Below are positions 53,818 to 64,000 of a stretch of DNA of 64,000 nt, in pieces. Source of the stretch: Eurosta solidaginis (taxonomy: Eukaryota > Arthropoda > Insecta > Diptera > Tephritidae). Under the pieces are notes generated by a model that was given only the letters and a program-made list of their open reading frames with translations, did not search any database and was not told the DNA's origin. A program made the position numbers and the translations under genes. The first letter of the stretch is position 1, and each line of letters starts with the position of its first letter. Where the stretch lies: assembly GCF_040869045.1 (NCBI RefSeq), contig NC_090319.1, positions 68,234,779 through 68,298,778 on the forward strand. Direction: 5' to 3'.

Positions 53818-55645
53818 GTTTTTATACTCAGTTGAGCAGAGCTCACAGAGTATATTAACTTTGATTGGATAACGGTTGGTTGTACAGGTATAAAGGAATC
53901 GAGATAGATATAGTCTTCCATATATCAAAATCATCACGATCGAAAAAAAATTTGATTGAGCCATGTCCGTCCGTCCGTTAACACGATAACTTGAGTAAAT
54001 TTTGAGATATCTTGATGAAATTTGGTATGTAGGTTCCTGAGCACTTATCTCAGATTGCTATTTAAAATGAACGATATCGGACTATAGCCACGCCCACTTT
54101 TTTGATATCGAAAATTTAGAAAAACCAAAAAAGTGCGATAATTCATTACCAAAGACGGATAAAGCGATGAAACTTGGTAGGTCAGTTGAACTTATGACGC
54201 AGAATAGAAAATTATTAAAACTTTGGACAATGGGCGTGGAACCGCCAACTTTTAGAAGAAGGTAATTTAAAAGTTTTACAAGCTGTAATTTCGCAGTCGT
54301 TGGAGATATCATGATGAAATTTGGCAGGAAGGTTACTCCTATTACTATATGTATGCCTACTAAAAATTAGCAAAATAAGAGAACGACCACGCCCACTTTA
54401 AAAAGAAAATTTTTTTTAAGTCAAATTTTAACAAAAAATTTTATTTCTTTTCAGTATATAATTAATTATGTCATGATTTAACTCCAGTAATGATATGGTG
54501 CAACAAAATACAAAAATAAAAGAAAATTTCAAAATGGGCGTGGCTCATCCCTTTTTCATTTAATTTGTCTAGGATACTTTTAATGCCATAAGTCGAACAA
54601 AAATTTACCAATCCTTGTGAAATTTGGTAGGGGCTTAGATTCTGGGACGATAACTTATTTCTGTGAAAAAGGGCGATATCGGTTGAAGCCACCCCCAGTT
54701 TTTATACACAGACGACCGTCTGTCCTTCCGCTCGGCCATTAACACGATAACTTGAGCAAAAATCGATATATCTTTACTAAACTCAGTTCACGTACTTATC
54801 TGAACTCACTTTGTATTGGTATAAAAAATGGCCGAAATCCGACTATGACCCCGCCTACTTTTCCGATATCGAAAATTACGAAAAATGAAAAAAATACCAT
54901 AATTCCATACCAAATACGAAAAAAAGGATGAAACAAGGTAAATTGGATTGCTTTATTGACGTAAAATATAACTTTAGAAAAAAACTTTGTAAAATGGGTG
55001 TGACACCTACCATATTAAGTAGAAGAAAATGAAAAAGTTTTGCAGGGCGAAATCAAAAGCCCTTGGAATCTTGGAAGGAATACTGTTCGTGGTATTTCAT
55101 ATATAAATAAATTAGCGGTATCCGACAAATGACGTTCTGGGTCACCCTGGTACACATTTTGGTCGATATCTGGAAAACGCCTTCACATACACAACTACCA
55201 CCACTCCCTTTTAAAACCCTCATTAATACCTTTAATTTGATGCCCATATCGTACAAACAAAGTCTAGAGTTGCCCCTAGTCCACCTTTATGGCGATATTT
55301 CGAAAAGGCGTCCACCTATAGAACTAAGGCCTATTCCCTTTTAAAATACTCATCAACCCCCTTCATTTGATACCCATATCGTACAAACAAATTCTAGAGT
55401 TAGCCCTGGTCCACCTTTATGGCGATATCCCTAAATGGCGTCATCCACCTATAGAACTATGGCCCACTCCCTCATAAAATACTCTTTAATACCTTTCATT
55501 TGATACACATGTCATACAAACATATTCCAGGGTTACCCTCGGTTCATTTTCCTACATGGTTATTTTCCCTTATGTTGTCACCATAGCTCTCAACTGAGTA
55601 TGTAATGTTCGGTTACACCCGAATTTAACCTTCCTTACTTGTTTT
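53818..55645 (-). mobile_element. Noncoding family G element, copy 2 (inverted)
   Basis: Begins TATACTCAGTTGAGCAGAGC and ends CTCAACTGAGTATGTAATGT, followed by the hairpin GTTCGG...CCGAAT and CCTTCCTTACTTGTT, the reverse complement of the start of copy 1. The tandem units (TTAAAATACTCATYAA words) lie at about 55195-55510. CCACGCCCACTTT words occur at 54089, 54390 and elsewhere. It extends copy 1 with an extra segment at about 54330-54480. Noncoding. Confidence 0.8.
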
Positions 55646-55929
55646 ACTTGTACTAATGCAGTTTTATATGCATTCGCGTATACTGTTTACTGTTTAGGAG
55701 ACCCATCTAGCGGAAATTATTAAAAACTTGCGGCAGTGTTTAAATAACTAGCTACGAAACGGGTCGTTCTGAATAGCGGATACACACACCTCTGTTGGTC
55801 ATGGTGTCTTACTTATAGCTGAATCGGTTGCGATGAATCGTGGACACACACACTTTTCGGTCATAAAAGTGGAGAAAAATGGACCAAAAGAAACGAAACA
55901 TGTACCTTTAAACTAAAATATAAAGATTC

Positions 55930-56250
55930 CACATGTTTTAAGAGGACTTTCTAATTATCTCTGAACATCTCGATCCCTGTCCAATCGAGAAAGCTTTTTT
56001 ATCCTAAATATTGCAATCTAATAGAGCCCAACATCGAAAGCAAAACTTCTAAGTTCGGACGTTTTTTAAAATTTTCACGATTCGTGGACCACCTAGCAAA
56101 GTTTTTTCCCCTCACGTTGAATAATAACCGAGTTCCAAAATGTGTACCAAGTTTCAAGAATCTAGCTCTTCGGGAATTTACTCGAAAATGGAATGAACAA
56201 GAGTCTAAAATTTTGTATGAAAATTGGCGGAAAAACATCCAACGAAACTA
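55930..56250 (+). repeat. Degenerate AAATATCTC-type repeat segment
   Basis: CATCTCGATCCCTGTCCAAT, TTTATCCTAAATATTGCAAT, GTGGACCACCTAGCAAAG and CCAAGTTTCAAGAATCTAGC resemble the units at 3560-4180. The 79-codon minus frame here is a by-product. Confidence 0.45.
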
Positions 56251-56577
56251 ATATAAAGGAAGTAATAAAGCATCAGTATTATCCGTCGATTTATACAGAG
56301 GTTCGGAGTGGAGTAAAAGTACTTATCTTCTATCGCAGATAAATAACTCAATATCTTGGGAATTCATTGCACCATGCCTCGTTCTGGATGCAAGGTACAA
56401 AACGAAATAGACCAACGAAGCACAATATAGGAAAATGGAAAAATTCAATAACTAACTTAGCCAAATAGCCAAAAATATTCTTTGCCTAGATGAACAACAA
56501 AAAACTATCATACAAACCTATAGATGGCGGCGATAGTGCCGGACTGTCGATAGCGCTATCGATAGTTTGCTTAACCC

Positions 56578-56838
56578 TCAAGGTGGGTATGCCTGTCGTA
56601 AGAGGCATCTAAAATACCCAATCGATTTAACGGGTTTGTGTAGCGCAATATATAGTTTCTTCAACCCAATTATCAACCTCTCCTACCCGTGGCGAATCCT
56701 TTTTCTTTAGCTGCCCCAAAATTCTTCATGGAAGTAGGGCGTGGTCATATTAAATTGTTCCCGTAATGGAAGGGCGTATACATTAATGCTGCTTGTTACC
56801 GAAATGTACAGAATCTATATCCGGCAAAGCATAACACA
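56578..56838 (-). repeat. Dispersed repeat family B, minus
   Basis: ATGCCTGTCGTAAGAGGCAT, TGTGTAGCGCAATATATAG, CAACCTCTCCTACCCGTGGC, TTCCCGTAATGG and CTATATCCGGCAAAGCAT are the family's right part and core in inverse order. Confidence 0.65.
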
Positions 56839-56984
56839 CAGCAAATCTACTTGCTTTGCATACAATGATAGCTAGAAGAACTATCTTACACCTAATTTTT
56901 CTTATACTTTAAGAATACTTCGTTAATGGTTTCTTTTTGGCTGGCCCTATTTCACCGGAAAATTAGGTACAAAAATTTAAATTT

Positions 56985-57500
56985 TCTTATACCCAGCTAT
57001 ACTTGTACACAGGGTGTTATAAATTTGATTGGATAACTGTTGGTTGTACAGGTATAAAGGGATCGAGATAGATATAGACTTCCATATATCAAAATCATCA
57101 GTATCGAAAAAAAATTTGATTTACCCATGTCCGTCCGTCCGTCTGTCCGTTAACACGAAAACTTGAGTAAATATTGAGAACGTATGTATCTGGACCCAGA
57201 ATAGATTGGTATTGAAAATGAGGGAAATTGGATGATAACCACGCCCACTTTTTATATATATAACATTTTGGAAAACACAATAAACCTTATTTAGTAAATA
57301 ATACACCTAGAATGTTGAAATTTGACGTGTGGATTGGTATTGAGACTCTTGATAAAAATTTGAAAAAAAAATTGTAAAATGGGCGTGGCACCGCCCACTT
57401 GCGATAAAATCAATTTTACGAATATTATTAATCATAAATCAAAAATCCTTAAACCTATAGTAACAAAATTCGGAGATTTTTAAAAGGGTCGTGGGCAAAT
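56985..57500 (-). mobile_element. Partial relative of family G (G'), abutting family H
   Basis: Starts TTATACCCAGCTATACTTGT, GTACACAGGGTGTTATAA, then TTGGATAACTGTTGGTTGTA, CCATGTCCGTCCGTCCGTCT, AACACGAAAACTTGAG and GGGCGTGGCACCGCCCACTT. Collinear with 51170-51560. It ends where the AACAAGTAAGG box of family H begins. Confidence 0.65.
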
Positions 57501-57502
57501 AA

Positions 57503-58620
57503 AACAAGTAAGGACGGGACTGTCTTCGGCTGTGCCGAAGACTTCATACCTTTCATGAATGGGGCTGAACAATAATCTTATCCCGTTCATAATCTCCAAA
57601 TAATCGGATGTATAAGATAAGAAATATATAGTGAACAGATGTACAAACCTAAACGATTTTTAAGATAAATATAAAATAAAAAATGGCAAAAAACACCCTT
57701 ATCTGAACGATCGGTTGTATGGGATATATATTATATATAGCTCCGTTCGAAATGATTTTTATAGGAAATCTTCTATGATATATTAGAATATATATCACCA
57801 AGTTTCACGTTTTTATATTGGAAATTATGGGAAAAATTGCCAAAAATCTTTCTATTTGAACGATCGGTTGTATGGGATATTTATTATATATAGCTCCGAT
57901 CGAAATGATTTTTTCATGAAATCTTCTATGATATATTAGAATAAATATCATCAAGTTTAACTTTTTTATATTGGAAATTATGGGAGAAATGGCCAAAATC
58001 TCTCTATCTGAACGAGCGGTTGTATGGGATATATACTATATATAGCTCCGATCAAAGAGATTTTTTCAGGAAATCTTGTATGATATATTAAAATATATAT
58101 CAGCGAGTTTCACGTTTATACTTTCTAAATTAAGGGAGAAATGGCCAAAAATCTTTCTATCTGAACGATCGGTTGTATGGTATATAACTATATATAGCTC
58201 CGATCAAAGTGATTTTTTCAGGATATCTTCTATGATATATTAGAATATATATCACTGAGTTTCACGTTTATACTTTCTAAATTGCGGCTGGAATGACCAA
58301 AATGGTATTATCTGTACGATCGGTTGTATGGGAGATATATGTTATAGTGGTCCGATCCTACCGGATCCGACAAATGTCTAATATAATACAAAAATGCATC
58401 CTTGTGTCGAATTTCATTGAGATATCTCAAAATTTGAGCGACTAGTTTGCGTTCAAACAGACAGACGGACGGACAGACGGACATGGCTATATCAACTCAG
58501 TTCGTCGCCCTGATCAATTCGGTATACTTAGTGGTAAGTCTATCCTCTTATATTTTTCTCAACGTTACAAACATCAGACCAAAGTTAATATACCATTTCA
58601 TGTTCATGAAAGGTATAATA
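57503..58620 (+). mobile_element. Noncoding ~1.1-kb element (family H), Helentron/HINE-like ends
   Basis: Starts AACAAGTAAGGACGGGACTG with a perfect stem GTCTTCGGC...GCCGAAGAC, then the subterminal ATACCTTTCATGAA. The right end carries the inverse, TTCATGAAAGGTAT, at 58605-58618. Four tandem ~152-bp units (ACGATCGGTTGTATGGGATA word at about 57707, 57860, 58011, 58165, 58316) fill the centre. A CAGACAGACGGACGGACAGA block precedes the right end. Same layout as family G with different subterminal sequence. Noncoding. Confidence 0.8.
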
Positions 58621-58934
58621 AGCCATATCTTTACAAAAAAGAGCTTTATATCAATGGTATTTCATTTCCCAAGTGGATTTATAACAATAAAGAGGAAAAA
58701 CTTCAAATTTTAAAAAATGGGCGTGGCACTGCCCCTTTAATGACTAAACAATTTTCTATGTTTCGGGAGCCATAACTCGAAGACAAATTAGTTCAGAATA
58801 GAACCATATGTATATGTATTATTGCGCAGCCTTGTAACACTATTAAGCACACCAAACAAACAACAACGGCATTTCAAGTGTACAGCTGGGTGTGTAATGG
58901 TAGGTTTAACCTAGTTGAAATTGACCTTATTTAG

Positions 58935-59515
58935 AACGTGCTTTCGGCTGATGGAAATTGTGCACATATATCAAGGAACGATGGCGCTACAATAATTTCA
59001 TGGTGGGGTGAAATAAGCTCAGGGCACACAGAGTCAAATGACCTTATAACCACCATAAGTTTAATTGAAATTTTGCGCACGTACTAAGGACCGCTGACAA
59101 TGTAATAATTTGATAGTGATGTCACATAAGGTAATTTTCCCTTATTTACAATGGCCACAAAGTTAATTGAAACTTTGCACACGTATCAAGAACCGATTAC
59201 AATACAATAACTCGATGGCGGGGTGATATAAACTCCAACGGACATAGAGTCAATTGACCTTATGACCACCATAAGTTTAATTTAAATTTTGCACACGTAT
59301 CAAGGACCGATGACAATCCAACAATTTGATGGTGGGGTGATATAACATCCAAGGGACATAGAGTCAATTAACCTTATGACCACGAAAAGTTTACGATTTT
59401 TACGATTACAATACAATAATTCGATGGTGGGGTGACATAAGCTCAAGGGACATAAAGTCAATTGAACTTATAACCATTTCAAATAGTCGTGAGTGTAATT
59501 GAAACTTTGCATACG
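58935..59515 (-). repeat. Satellite array related to the 123-bp repeat, inverted
   Basis: Words GGTGGGGTGATATAA, AGTCAATTGACCTTATGACC and TTGCACACGTATCAAGGACCG recur about every 95-115 bp (near 59001, 59111, 59215, 59329 and 59424). They are the reverse complement of the unit at 33280-33900, with internal deletions. Confidence 0.75.
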
Positions 59516-59519
59516 TCTT

Positions 59520-60300
59520 GTCTTACCTAATACCAAAGTTCACAACTTCAAAATATATTTTTATTTACTCCATAACATTGTTTACATTCCCACGTAATTA
59601 TTTTCTTACATTGTTTTTGAAATCCTCCAAAGTGCGCCGACATCTTTGTACACGACCTGTAATAAAAAAAATAGCCAAGTGCGCTTTGTACTCTAATCAC
59701 ATACATAAATAAATTTACAGAAAATTAAAAAGTTAAATATTTGTACTTAATAATTGCTACTGCTTGTTTAAATATTTTATTAACGATGTGACTTGAATAG
59801 AACATACGCAATTACATTTTTATGATTTTCTTGTTTAAATTGAAATAAACAAAGAACATAAACAATTTGTGAGGTAGTGTTGTTGGTCAGCGGGATCACA
59901 CAATAAAAGTAGAATTTATTGCTCTTTGTGAACTGAAATTCGTACAAGTTTTTGTTTACATAAAATATATGTATGTTGTTGTTATTTCAGTTTAAAAGAA
60001 AATGTCGTCGTTAATGAAGTTTTTGTTTAAAGAGATCGTTAATCAAGAATAATTATTTGTAAAATATTTCACTATGTACATAAGGGTTTATATATTTTGC
60101 TACAAAAGTTTTACTTTAATGGTATTAAATTTTATTTTTCACCGCGATAGCAATTAGATAATCGTAATAATTATTTTCTGTTGCCAAAAAAATCATTTTA
60201 ATTACAAAATAATAACTTTATTGTTATTCTCACTATATGGCAATACAATATTTTCAAGTGTGAGTATAATTAAATATTTATTTATTTTTGCCACTTTCAG
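59520..60300. other. 3' end of intron 1, no repeat recognised
   Basis: AT-rich sequence leading to the polypyrimidine tract and acceptor at 60300. Unlike the rest of the intron it shows no recognisable transposon. Confidence 0.5.
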
Positions 60301-60419
60301 CATATTACCTACAACAATGTCCAAGCAATGAGGAATACATCAATGACTGCCTGCGTGACAGTGGAAATAAATTGGTGCATTATCTACGCAAGGGCGTACC
60401 TGAATTGGATATTTATGAT
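60301..60419 (+). CDS. JHBP/takeout-like secreted protein, exon 2
   Basis: Completes a split codon from exon 1 and encodes YYLQQCPSNEEYINDCLRDS, GNKLVHYLRKGVPELDIYD. The two cysteines spaced by ten residues form the conserved N-terminal disulphide of the family, and the (K)GxPELxI stretch is a hallmark just before the ligand-pocket strands. Acceptor TTTCAG at 60295-60300, donor GTAAGT at 60420, phase 0. Intron 2 is 120 bp. Confidence 0.9.
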
Positions 60420-60539
60420 GTAAGTTTACACCCACCCATTGACCTTATGCCTTAGGCATAAAGCATTTGGGAATATTCGCACTAATGTTATTTGCGCACA
60501 AAACTATTAAAAATTTTTTTTTTTCGCAAATTATATCAG

Positions 60540-60661
60540 ATTGAGCCAGTTGTTATCGATGAGATTGGTATTGTATTGGGTGGTGGACCGGATGGTTATC
60601 GGGCGTTATTCCGTAATATACAAGCATACGGTGTAAGCAACATAACTGTGACGAACGTTCG
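60540..60661 (+). CDS. JHBP/takeout-like secreted protein, exon 3
   Basis: Encodes IEPVVIDEIGIVLGGGPDGY, RALFRNIQAYGVSNITVTNV and two bases of the next codon. The pattern DPxxIxxIxI..GxG.....FxNIxxxGLSN..V is characteristic of takeout/JHBP proteins. Acceptor TATCAG ends at 60539; donor GTGAGT starts at 60662. The remaining ~140 residues must lie beyond 64000, as intron 3 is occupied by mobile elements to the window end. Confidence 0.9.
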
Positions 60662-60699
60662 GTGAGTAAAAAGATATATTTATAAATCTCAATTTATAT

Positions 60700-61226
60700 T
60701 GTGACAAATATTAGCAACGCTAAGGGATACTATCATCTCTAAGCCAATACTAAGCAGTGACTTGTATGCACATCAACAAGTCAATCATTATATCTATACA
60801 TATGTCCATACAAGCAGCGGATAGCACAAACAGATGCATATATCTGAGATACTCCCAAAAGTAGGCAATCATCGGTGGAAGTATCACTCACATACTTATA
60901 CACGCGCATATGAGAAGCTATAACGTGCGCCTGTAGTTATGTTATAGCTGGTAATTTTATAACTGGTAAACAAGTAGCAAATTCTAGAAATAGAAAGGCC
61001 TATGTCAACGAGGAAACCAAAAAGTATAAAAGCAGCACCAGCTGAGGCACGACGATTCAGTTTGATTTAAGCACGCTATCTGTTGAGCAGTAGAAGTGTT
61101 ATTGTGAAGTACTTTAATAAAGGCCATTTTGCATTGTTGAATAGTGGAGTTATTTATTCAACAGTTTAGTGATTCGAACGTTAGTAGAAGGTTGCAAATA
61201 AGCGGAATTGCACTAAATTCGTTGCA
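60700..61226 (+). mobile_element. 5' LTR of a Gypsy-type retrotransposon in intron 3
   Basis: Starts TGTGACAAATATTAGC and ends ATTCGTTGCA, preceded by ATAT at 60696-60699. Homologous to the solo LTR at 19555-20165 along its length, without the 47-bp internal duplication. Contains a TATAAAAG promoter-like box at about 61024 and an AATAAA at about 61115. Same orientation as the host gene. Confidence 0.85.
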
Positions 61227-61250
61227 AGATTTCGAATACAACTTGGACAT

Positions 61251-62140
61251 GGCAAAGTTAAGTGAATTAAGGATCCAGCAACTGAAAAAGGAGTTGGAGA
61301 ACCGTGGATTGAATACAAATGGCAATAAGATCGAACTTCAAGTACGGCTACGAGACGCCATGGGGTCGTGTTGTCCTGATGGGGACGAGACAACAACAAA
61401 AATTGAAGAGAAGAACGGAAGTCCGAGTACAGTCGCCAGCGGCGAGACTAATGCTATACTAGCTTTGTTATCACAGATATCGACAAAAATAGAAACCCAG
61501 GAAATACGCAAAACAGCAATGTCATCACAAATATGTCAACACAGCTCGAAGTACAAAAGACAGATATAACATGTCAACTGGCATCCTAGCTGGAAGAACA
61601 GAAGACATATATGACATCTCAGTTGGCTGAACAGTTGAAAGCACAGGAGGCCCGCATATCCTCGAAGCTGGAGACCAGGATACAAAAATTTTACAGTTTG
61701 AGGAAAAAATCGAAGCCGAGGTGGATGCTTTGAGAGGACGTATCGAGCAGTTACAACTAAATCACCCAACAAGCAATCCAAAGGTAAAAACACCATCCTT
61801 TGACGGTTCTGTTCCTTTCCAGGTCTTTAAGCTACAGTTTGAGAAGACCGCAGCAGTGAACAACTGGAATGCTGAAGATAAAGATAAAGCTCTATTCGTA
61901 GCATTGAAGGGGCCAGCAGCCGAAATCCTACAGACGATTCCCGAAGGAGAGCGGAACAACTATGAAGCCTTGATGGCCGCTGTCGAGAGACGTTATGAAA
62001 GCGAGCATAGAAAGCAGATATACCAAATGGAGTTACTGAACCGCTTCCAGAGGTCTGGTGAAACATTGCAAGAGTTTGCGTCGGATGTTGAAAGGCTGGC
62101 ACTTTTAGCGAATGCGGACGCACCCGTGGAATACACCTAA
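61251..62140 (+). pseudogene. Gypsy-type gag, N-terminal and capsid part, broken
   Basis: From the ATG at 61251: LSELRIQQLKKELENRGLN, a SAP-like DNA-binding motif, then an acidic and Gln-rich stretch. The frame breaks at 61567 and changes within a coiled-coil region (LEEQKTYMTSQLAEQLKAQE region). 61721-62140 is the capsid-like core: TPSFDGSVPFQVFKLQFEKT, ALFVALKGPAAEILQTIPEG, AVERRYESEHRKQIYQMELL and SGETLQEFASDVERLALLA. It ends at an in-frame stop at 62138-62140; the same frame then resumes to 63034. Inactive. Confidence 0.8.
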
Positions 62141-63034
62141 ATTGTAAAAATCCAAAGCTTTATTAATGGAATACGGGATGTCGAAACGAAGCGAGCGGCC
62201 TACGCAAACCCAAGACCTACATTCGCAGAAACGGTATCACATGCTCTGATTCAGGAAACAACGTCGCTTCTGTGTAAGCCAGTTTTCAAAACAAGCCGTG
62301 TGGAAGTGGAAAGGCCAGACTGGGTGAACACAATACTGGAGGCGCTCAAGGGATCACAACAGAAAAATTACGGAGTTATGAAGTGTTTCAAGTGTGGTAA
62401 CCCAGGTCACATTGCAGGTCATTGCAGCACCGGTCCTGGTAGTTCCAACTTGGCTGCTCGTAAACGAAAAGCGGGAGGAGATAAGCAAGAGCGAGTCAGA
62501 TGTAAAGATCGAAAACTTGCCACAGCTATTGAATGGCCTGTGATATCTATCTCGCAAATTGGAAGAAACTCGAGCAGTCTTACCGTCAAAGGAAATATGG
62601 ATGGCAAGGAGCGTGTACTGACTGGAGATAAGGGCGCATCTCATTCCTTAATCCGATCTGATTTGGCCAACAGGAGAGTAAAGCCATTACCTGGAGCAAG
62701 GTTGCGTACGGTTACTGGCGAGTATAACCAAGTCCAAGGAGAAGTGGTATGTGAGGTCTTAATTGGAAAGGTCACGATTCTATACAAATTTGTTGGGGCG
62801 GAGATCGTTGATGAAATCATATTGGGAGTGGATTTCTTAGTTTACCATGACATCAAGATCGATATGCAGAGAAGGGTTATGCGTTATAAGAACCAGGATG
62901 TGCCACTTAACTTCAGTTTGGAGAAAGGGTTAAGCAGTAATCGAGTGGTGGAGAAGACTCGACAAAGACCACGAAAGTCAAAGGTACAGGTTGATGGATC
63001 GAATGGGCCAAATAAAGCGAAACACAGGCACTGA
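62141..63034 (+). pseudogene. Gypsy-type gag end and protease
   Basis: In the frame of the upstream capsid. A CCHC knuckle, CFKCGNPGHIAGHC, lies at about 62382-62425. The protease region has the GASHSLI block with an altered active-site triad (GDKGAS in place of the usual DTGA/S) and the later EIILGVDFL flap-side motif. No RT or RNase H follows. The product would be catalytically dead. Confidence 0.75.
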
Positions 63035-63577
63035 CAAAACCAAATAGATACACAAAAACGAAGGAGAGAATTTCCCAGAATAAATGCGAGGGTAGTTTCA
63101 AGCCAGGGCACACTACTGTTGTGAAACGTGGGAGCGATACTGATTATGCGAACCAATCCGTCAAGCCAAGCTTTGCGAAGTAGTTCATTGGCCAAAGAAC
63201 AGTGTGTGAAGGAACTGTCCAGGGTAATGAATACTAAGATGAAACACAGGTACGACGAGAACAAAAATTCGGCAGGTTTCTTTGAGGGAGATTTGGTACT
63301 GTTATACAACCCTTACCGGCGGAAAGGTCTTCCATCCAAATTTTGGTTCAGTTGGGAAGGCCCGTGCAGAGTTGTGAAGAGGATCAGTGATGTCATCTAC
63401 CGCATACAAACAATTGTGAAACCACGAAATAGAAGGGTAGTTCATTTGGAGAGGCTAGCAGCGGTTAGATCGAGCGGATTTGTCGGATCAGGACGATCAT
63501 CTTCTTATCTTCTTTTCAAACAAAATCATATTTTAATATTTTATTCTGTTTATTTCCTTTTGTTTTTTCAATATTAA
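63035..63577 (+). pseudogene. Gypsy-type integrase C-terminus after an internal deletion
   Basis: 63128-63460 reads NTKMKHRYDENKNSAGFFEG, DLVLLYNPYRRKGLPSKF and WEGPCRVVKRISDVIYRIQ, the GPY/F-type integrase C-terminal module, followed by RRVVHLERLAA. The protease is joined to this module within about 100 bp, so RT, RNase H and the integrase core are deleted. No 3' LTR could be found before 64000. Confidence 0.75.
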
Positions 63578-63740
63578 ATTGCTCAAAATAAAAAAACCCA
63601 CAGGGGGCCAAAAGAGAGAACGCTTATACCTCGTTGTGTTTTTGTCATACATTTATCGTCTTACACCTACTCAATTGGGTAGAGGTTAGCTTGGAGTAGC
63701 TGCTCAAGGTCATTGACATTTGGCTCGTTGTGATTTTTTG

Positions 63741-63962
63741 CATTGTGGATAAGAAAAGTTTGCAAACTTCTGCATAGACGTCAAAATTACAAATATAATG
63801 GATCACCTCATTTTCAAAGTGACTATCGTGCTCTCATCCTATATCTCTTTCCATCATCCGCTGAAGATAGGCGACCGTATGCGCCGCCATATTGAACATC
63901 ATGTCAAAAGGCCAAAAAGTAGCCGTCAGTTGACGGATATCACACTTTGTTTATCCACAAAG
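63741..63962 (-). mobile_element. hAT-type MITE, family D, short copy
   Basis: Left end CATTGTGGATAAG; right end TTATCCACAAAG (eroded from CACAATG). Flanks ATTTTTTG (63733-63740) and AATTTTTG (63963-63970) form an 8-bp target duplication with one mismatch. The body matches the reverse complement of 30424-30615: GTGATCCATT, TTGTAATTTTGACGTCTATG and AAAGTGTGATATC. It lacks the nested insert of the longer copy. Confidence 0.8.
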
Positions 63963-64000
63963 AATTTTTGGATAGGTTGATAGGGGATATAACCTAAATA

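Larger units (their letters stand above)
39261..60300 (+). other. Intron 1 of the JHBP-like gene (about 21 kb)
   Basis: Donor GTGAGT at 39261 and acceptor TTTGCCACTTTCAG ending at 60300, with intron phase 1 on both sides. Most recognisable content is transposon-derived in both orientations, listed separately. No alternative exon of the same family was seen inside. Confidence 0.8.

Overview
This window is eukaryotic, AT-rich and crowded with repeats. Spliced exons with GT/AG borders, tRNA-derived SINEs, R1/LOA, RTE and CR1-like retrotransposon remnants, BEL, Gypsy and Copia relics, and hAT-type MITEs all point to a higher fly. A tephritid fruit fly is the best guess, but this is inference from repeat style and one gene family. 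There are no bacterial features.

One host gene is recognisable. A secreted juvenile-hormone-binding-protein/takeout-like gene lies on the + strand, with exon 1 at 39185-39260, exon 2 at 60301-60419 and exon 3 at 60540-60661; it continues past the window end. Intron 1 is about 21 kb and is filled with nested mobile elements. Intron 3 begins with a sense-strand Gypsy element only 38 nt after the splice donor. A TATA/initiator pair at 38573-38610 is the best promoter candidate.

1-39 kb: no host gene recognised. The segment holds a direct duplication (1-1064 and 1961-2692), several SINE families, an R1 fragment (13.5-14.3 kb), degenerate satellites and TTATCG-rich tracts, long-TIR MITEs (7.6, 15.7, 31.7 and 37.9 kb), two solo LTRs with ATAT target duplications (19555-20165 and 25494-25812), decayed RTE and Copia fragments (21.5-23 kb), a 540-bp TTTTG microsatellite, hAT-type MITEs (29.2 and 30.4 kb), an internally deleted LOA-like element (32.2-33.15 kb), a 123-bp satellite (33.2-33.9 kb), and another non-LTR fragment with an internal 211-bp duplication (36.5-37.5 kb).

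39-60 kb (intron 1): a CR1/L2-like non-LTR element (40.8-44.0 kb, +), the 3' half of a BEL pol (44.0-45.6 kb, -), two out-of-order non-LTR RNase H fragments (45.7-46.65 kb), a 5'-truncated RTE copy with perfect 13-bp target duplications (47028-47520), two nearly complete copies of a 1.7-1.8-kb noncoding element in opposite orientations (49.4-51.1 and 53.8-55.6 kb), a second element of the same architecture (57.5-58.6 kb), and an inverted array related to the 123-bp satellite (58.9-59.5 kb).

The most interesting structural signal is the shared terminal architecture of the two noncoding families at 49.4-58.6 kb: a common terminal box AACAAGTAAGG, a perfect hairpin, a short subterminal inverted repeat and internal tandem units. 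This resembles non-autonomous Helentron (HINE/DINE-like) elements. All calls come from reading the sequence; no database search was run.
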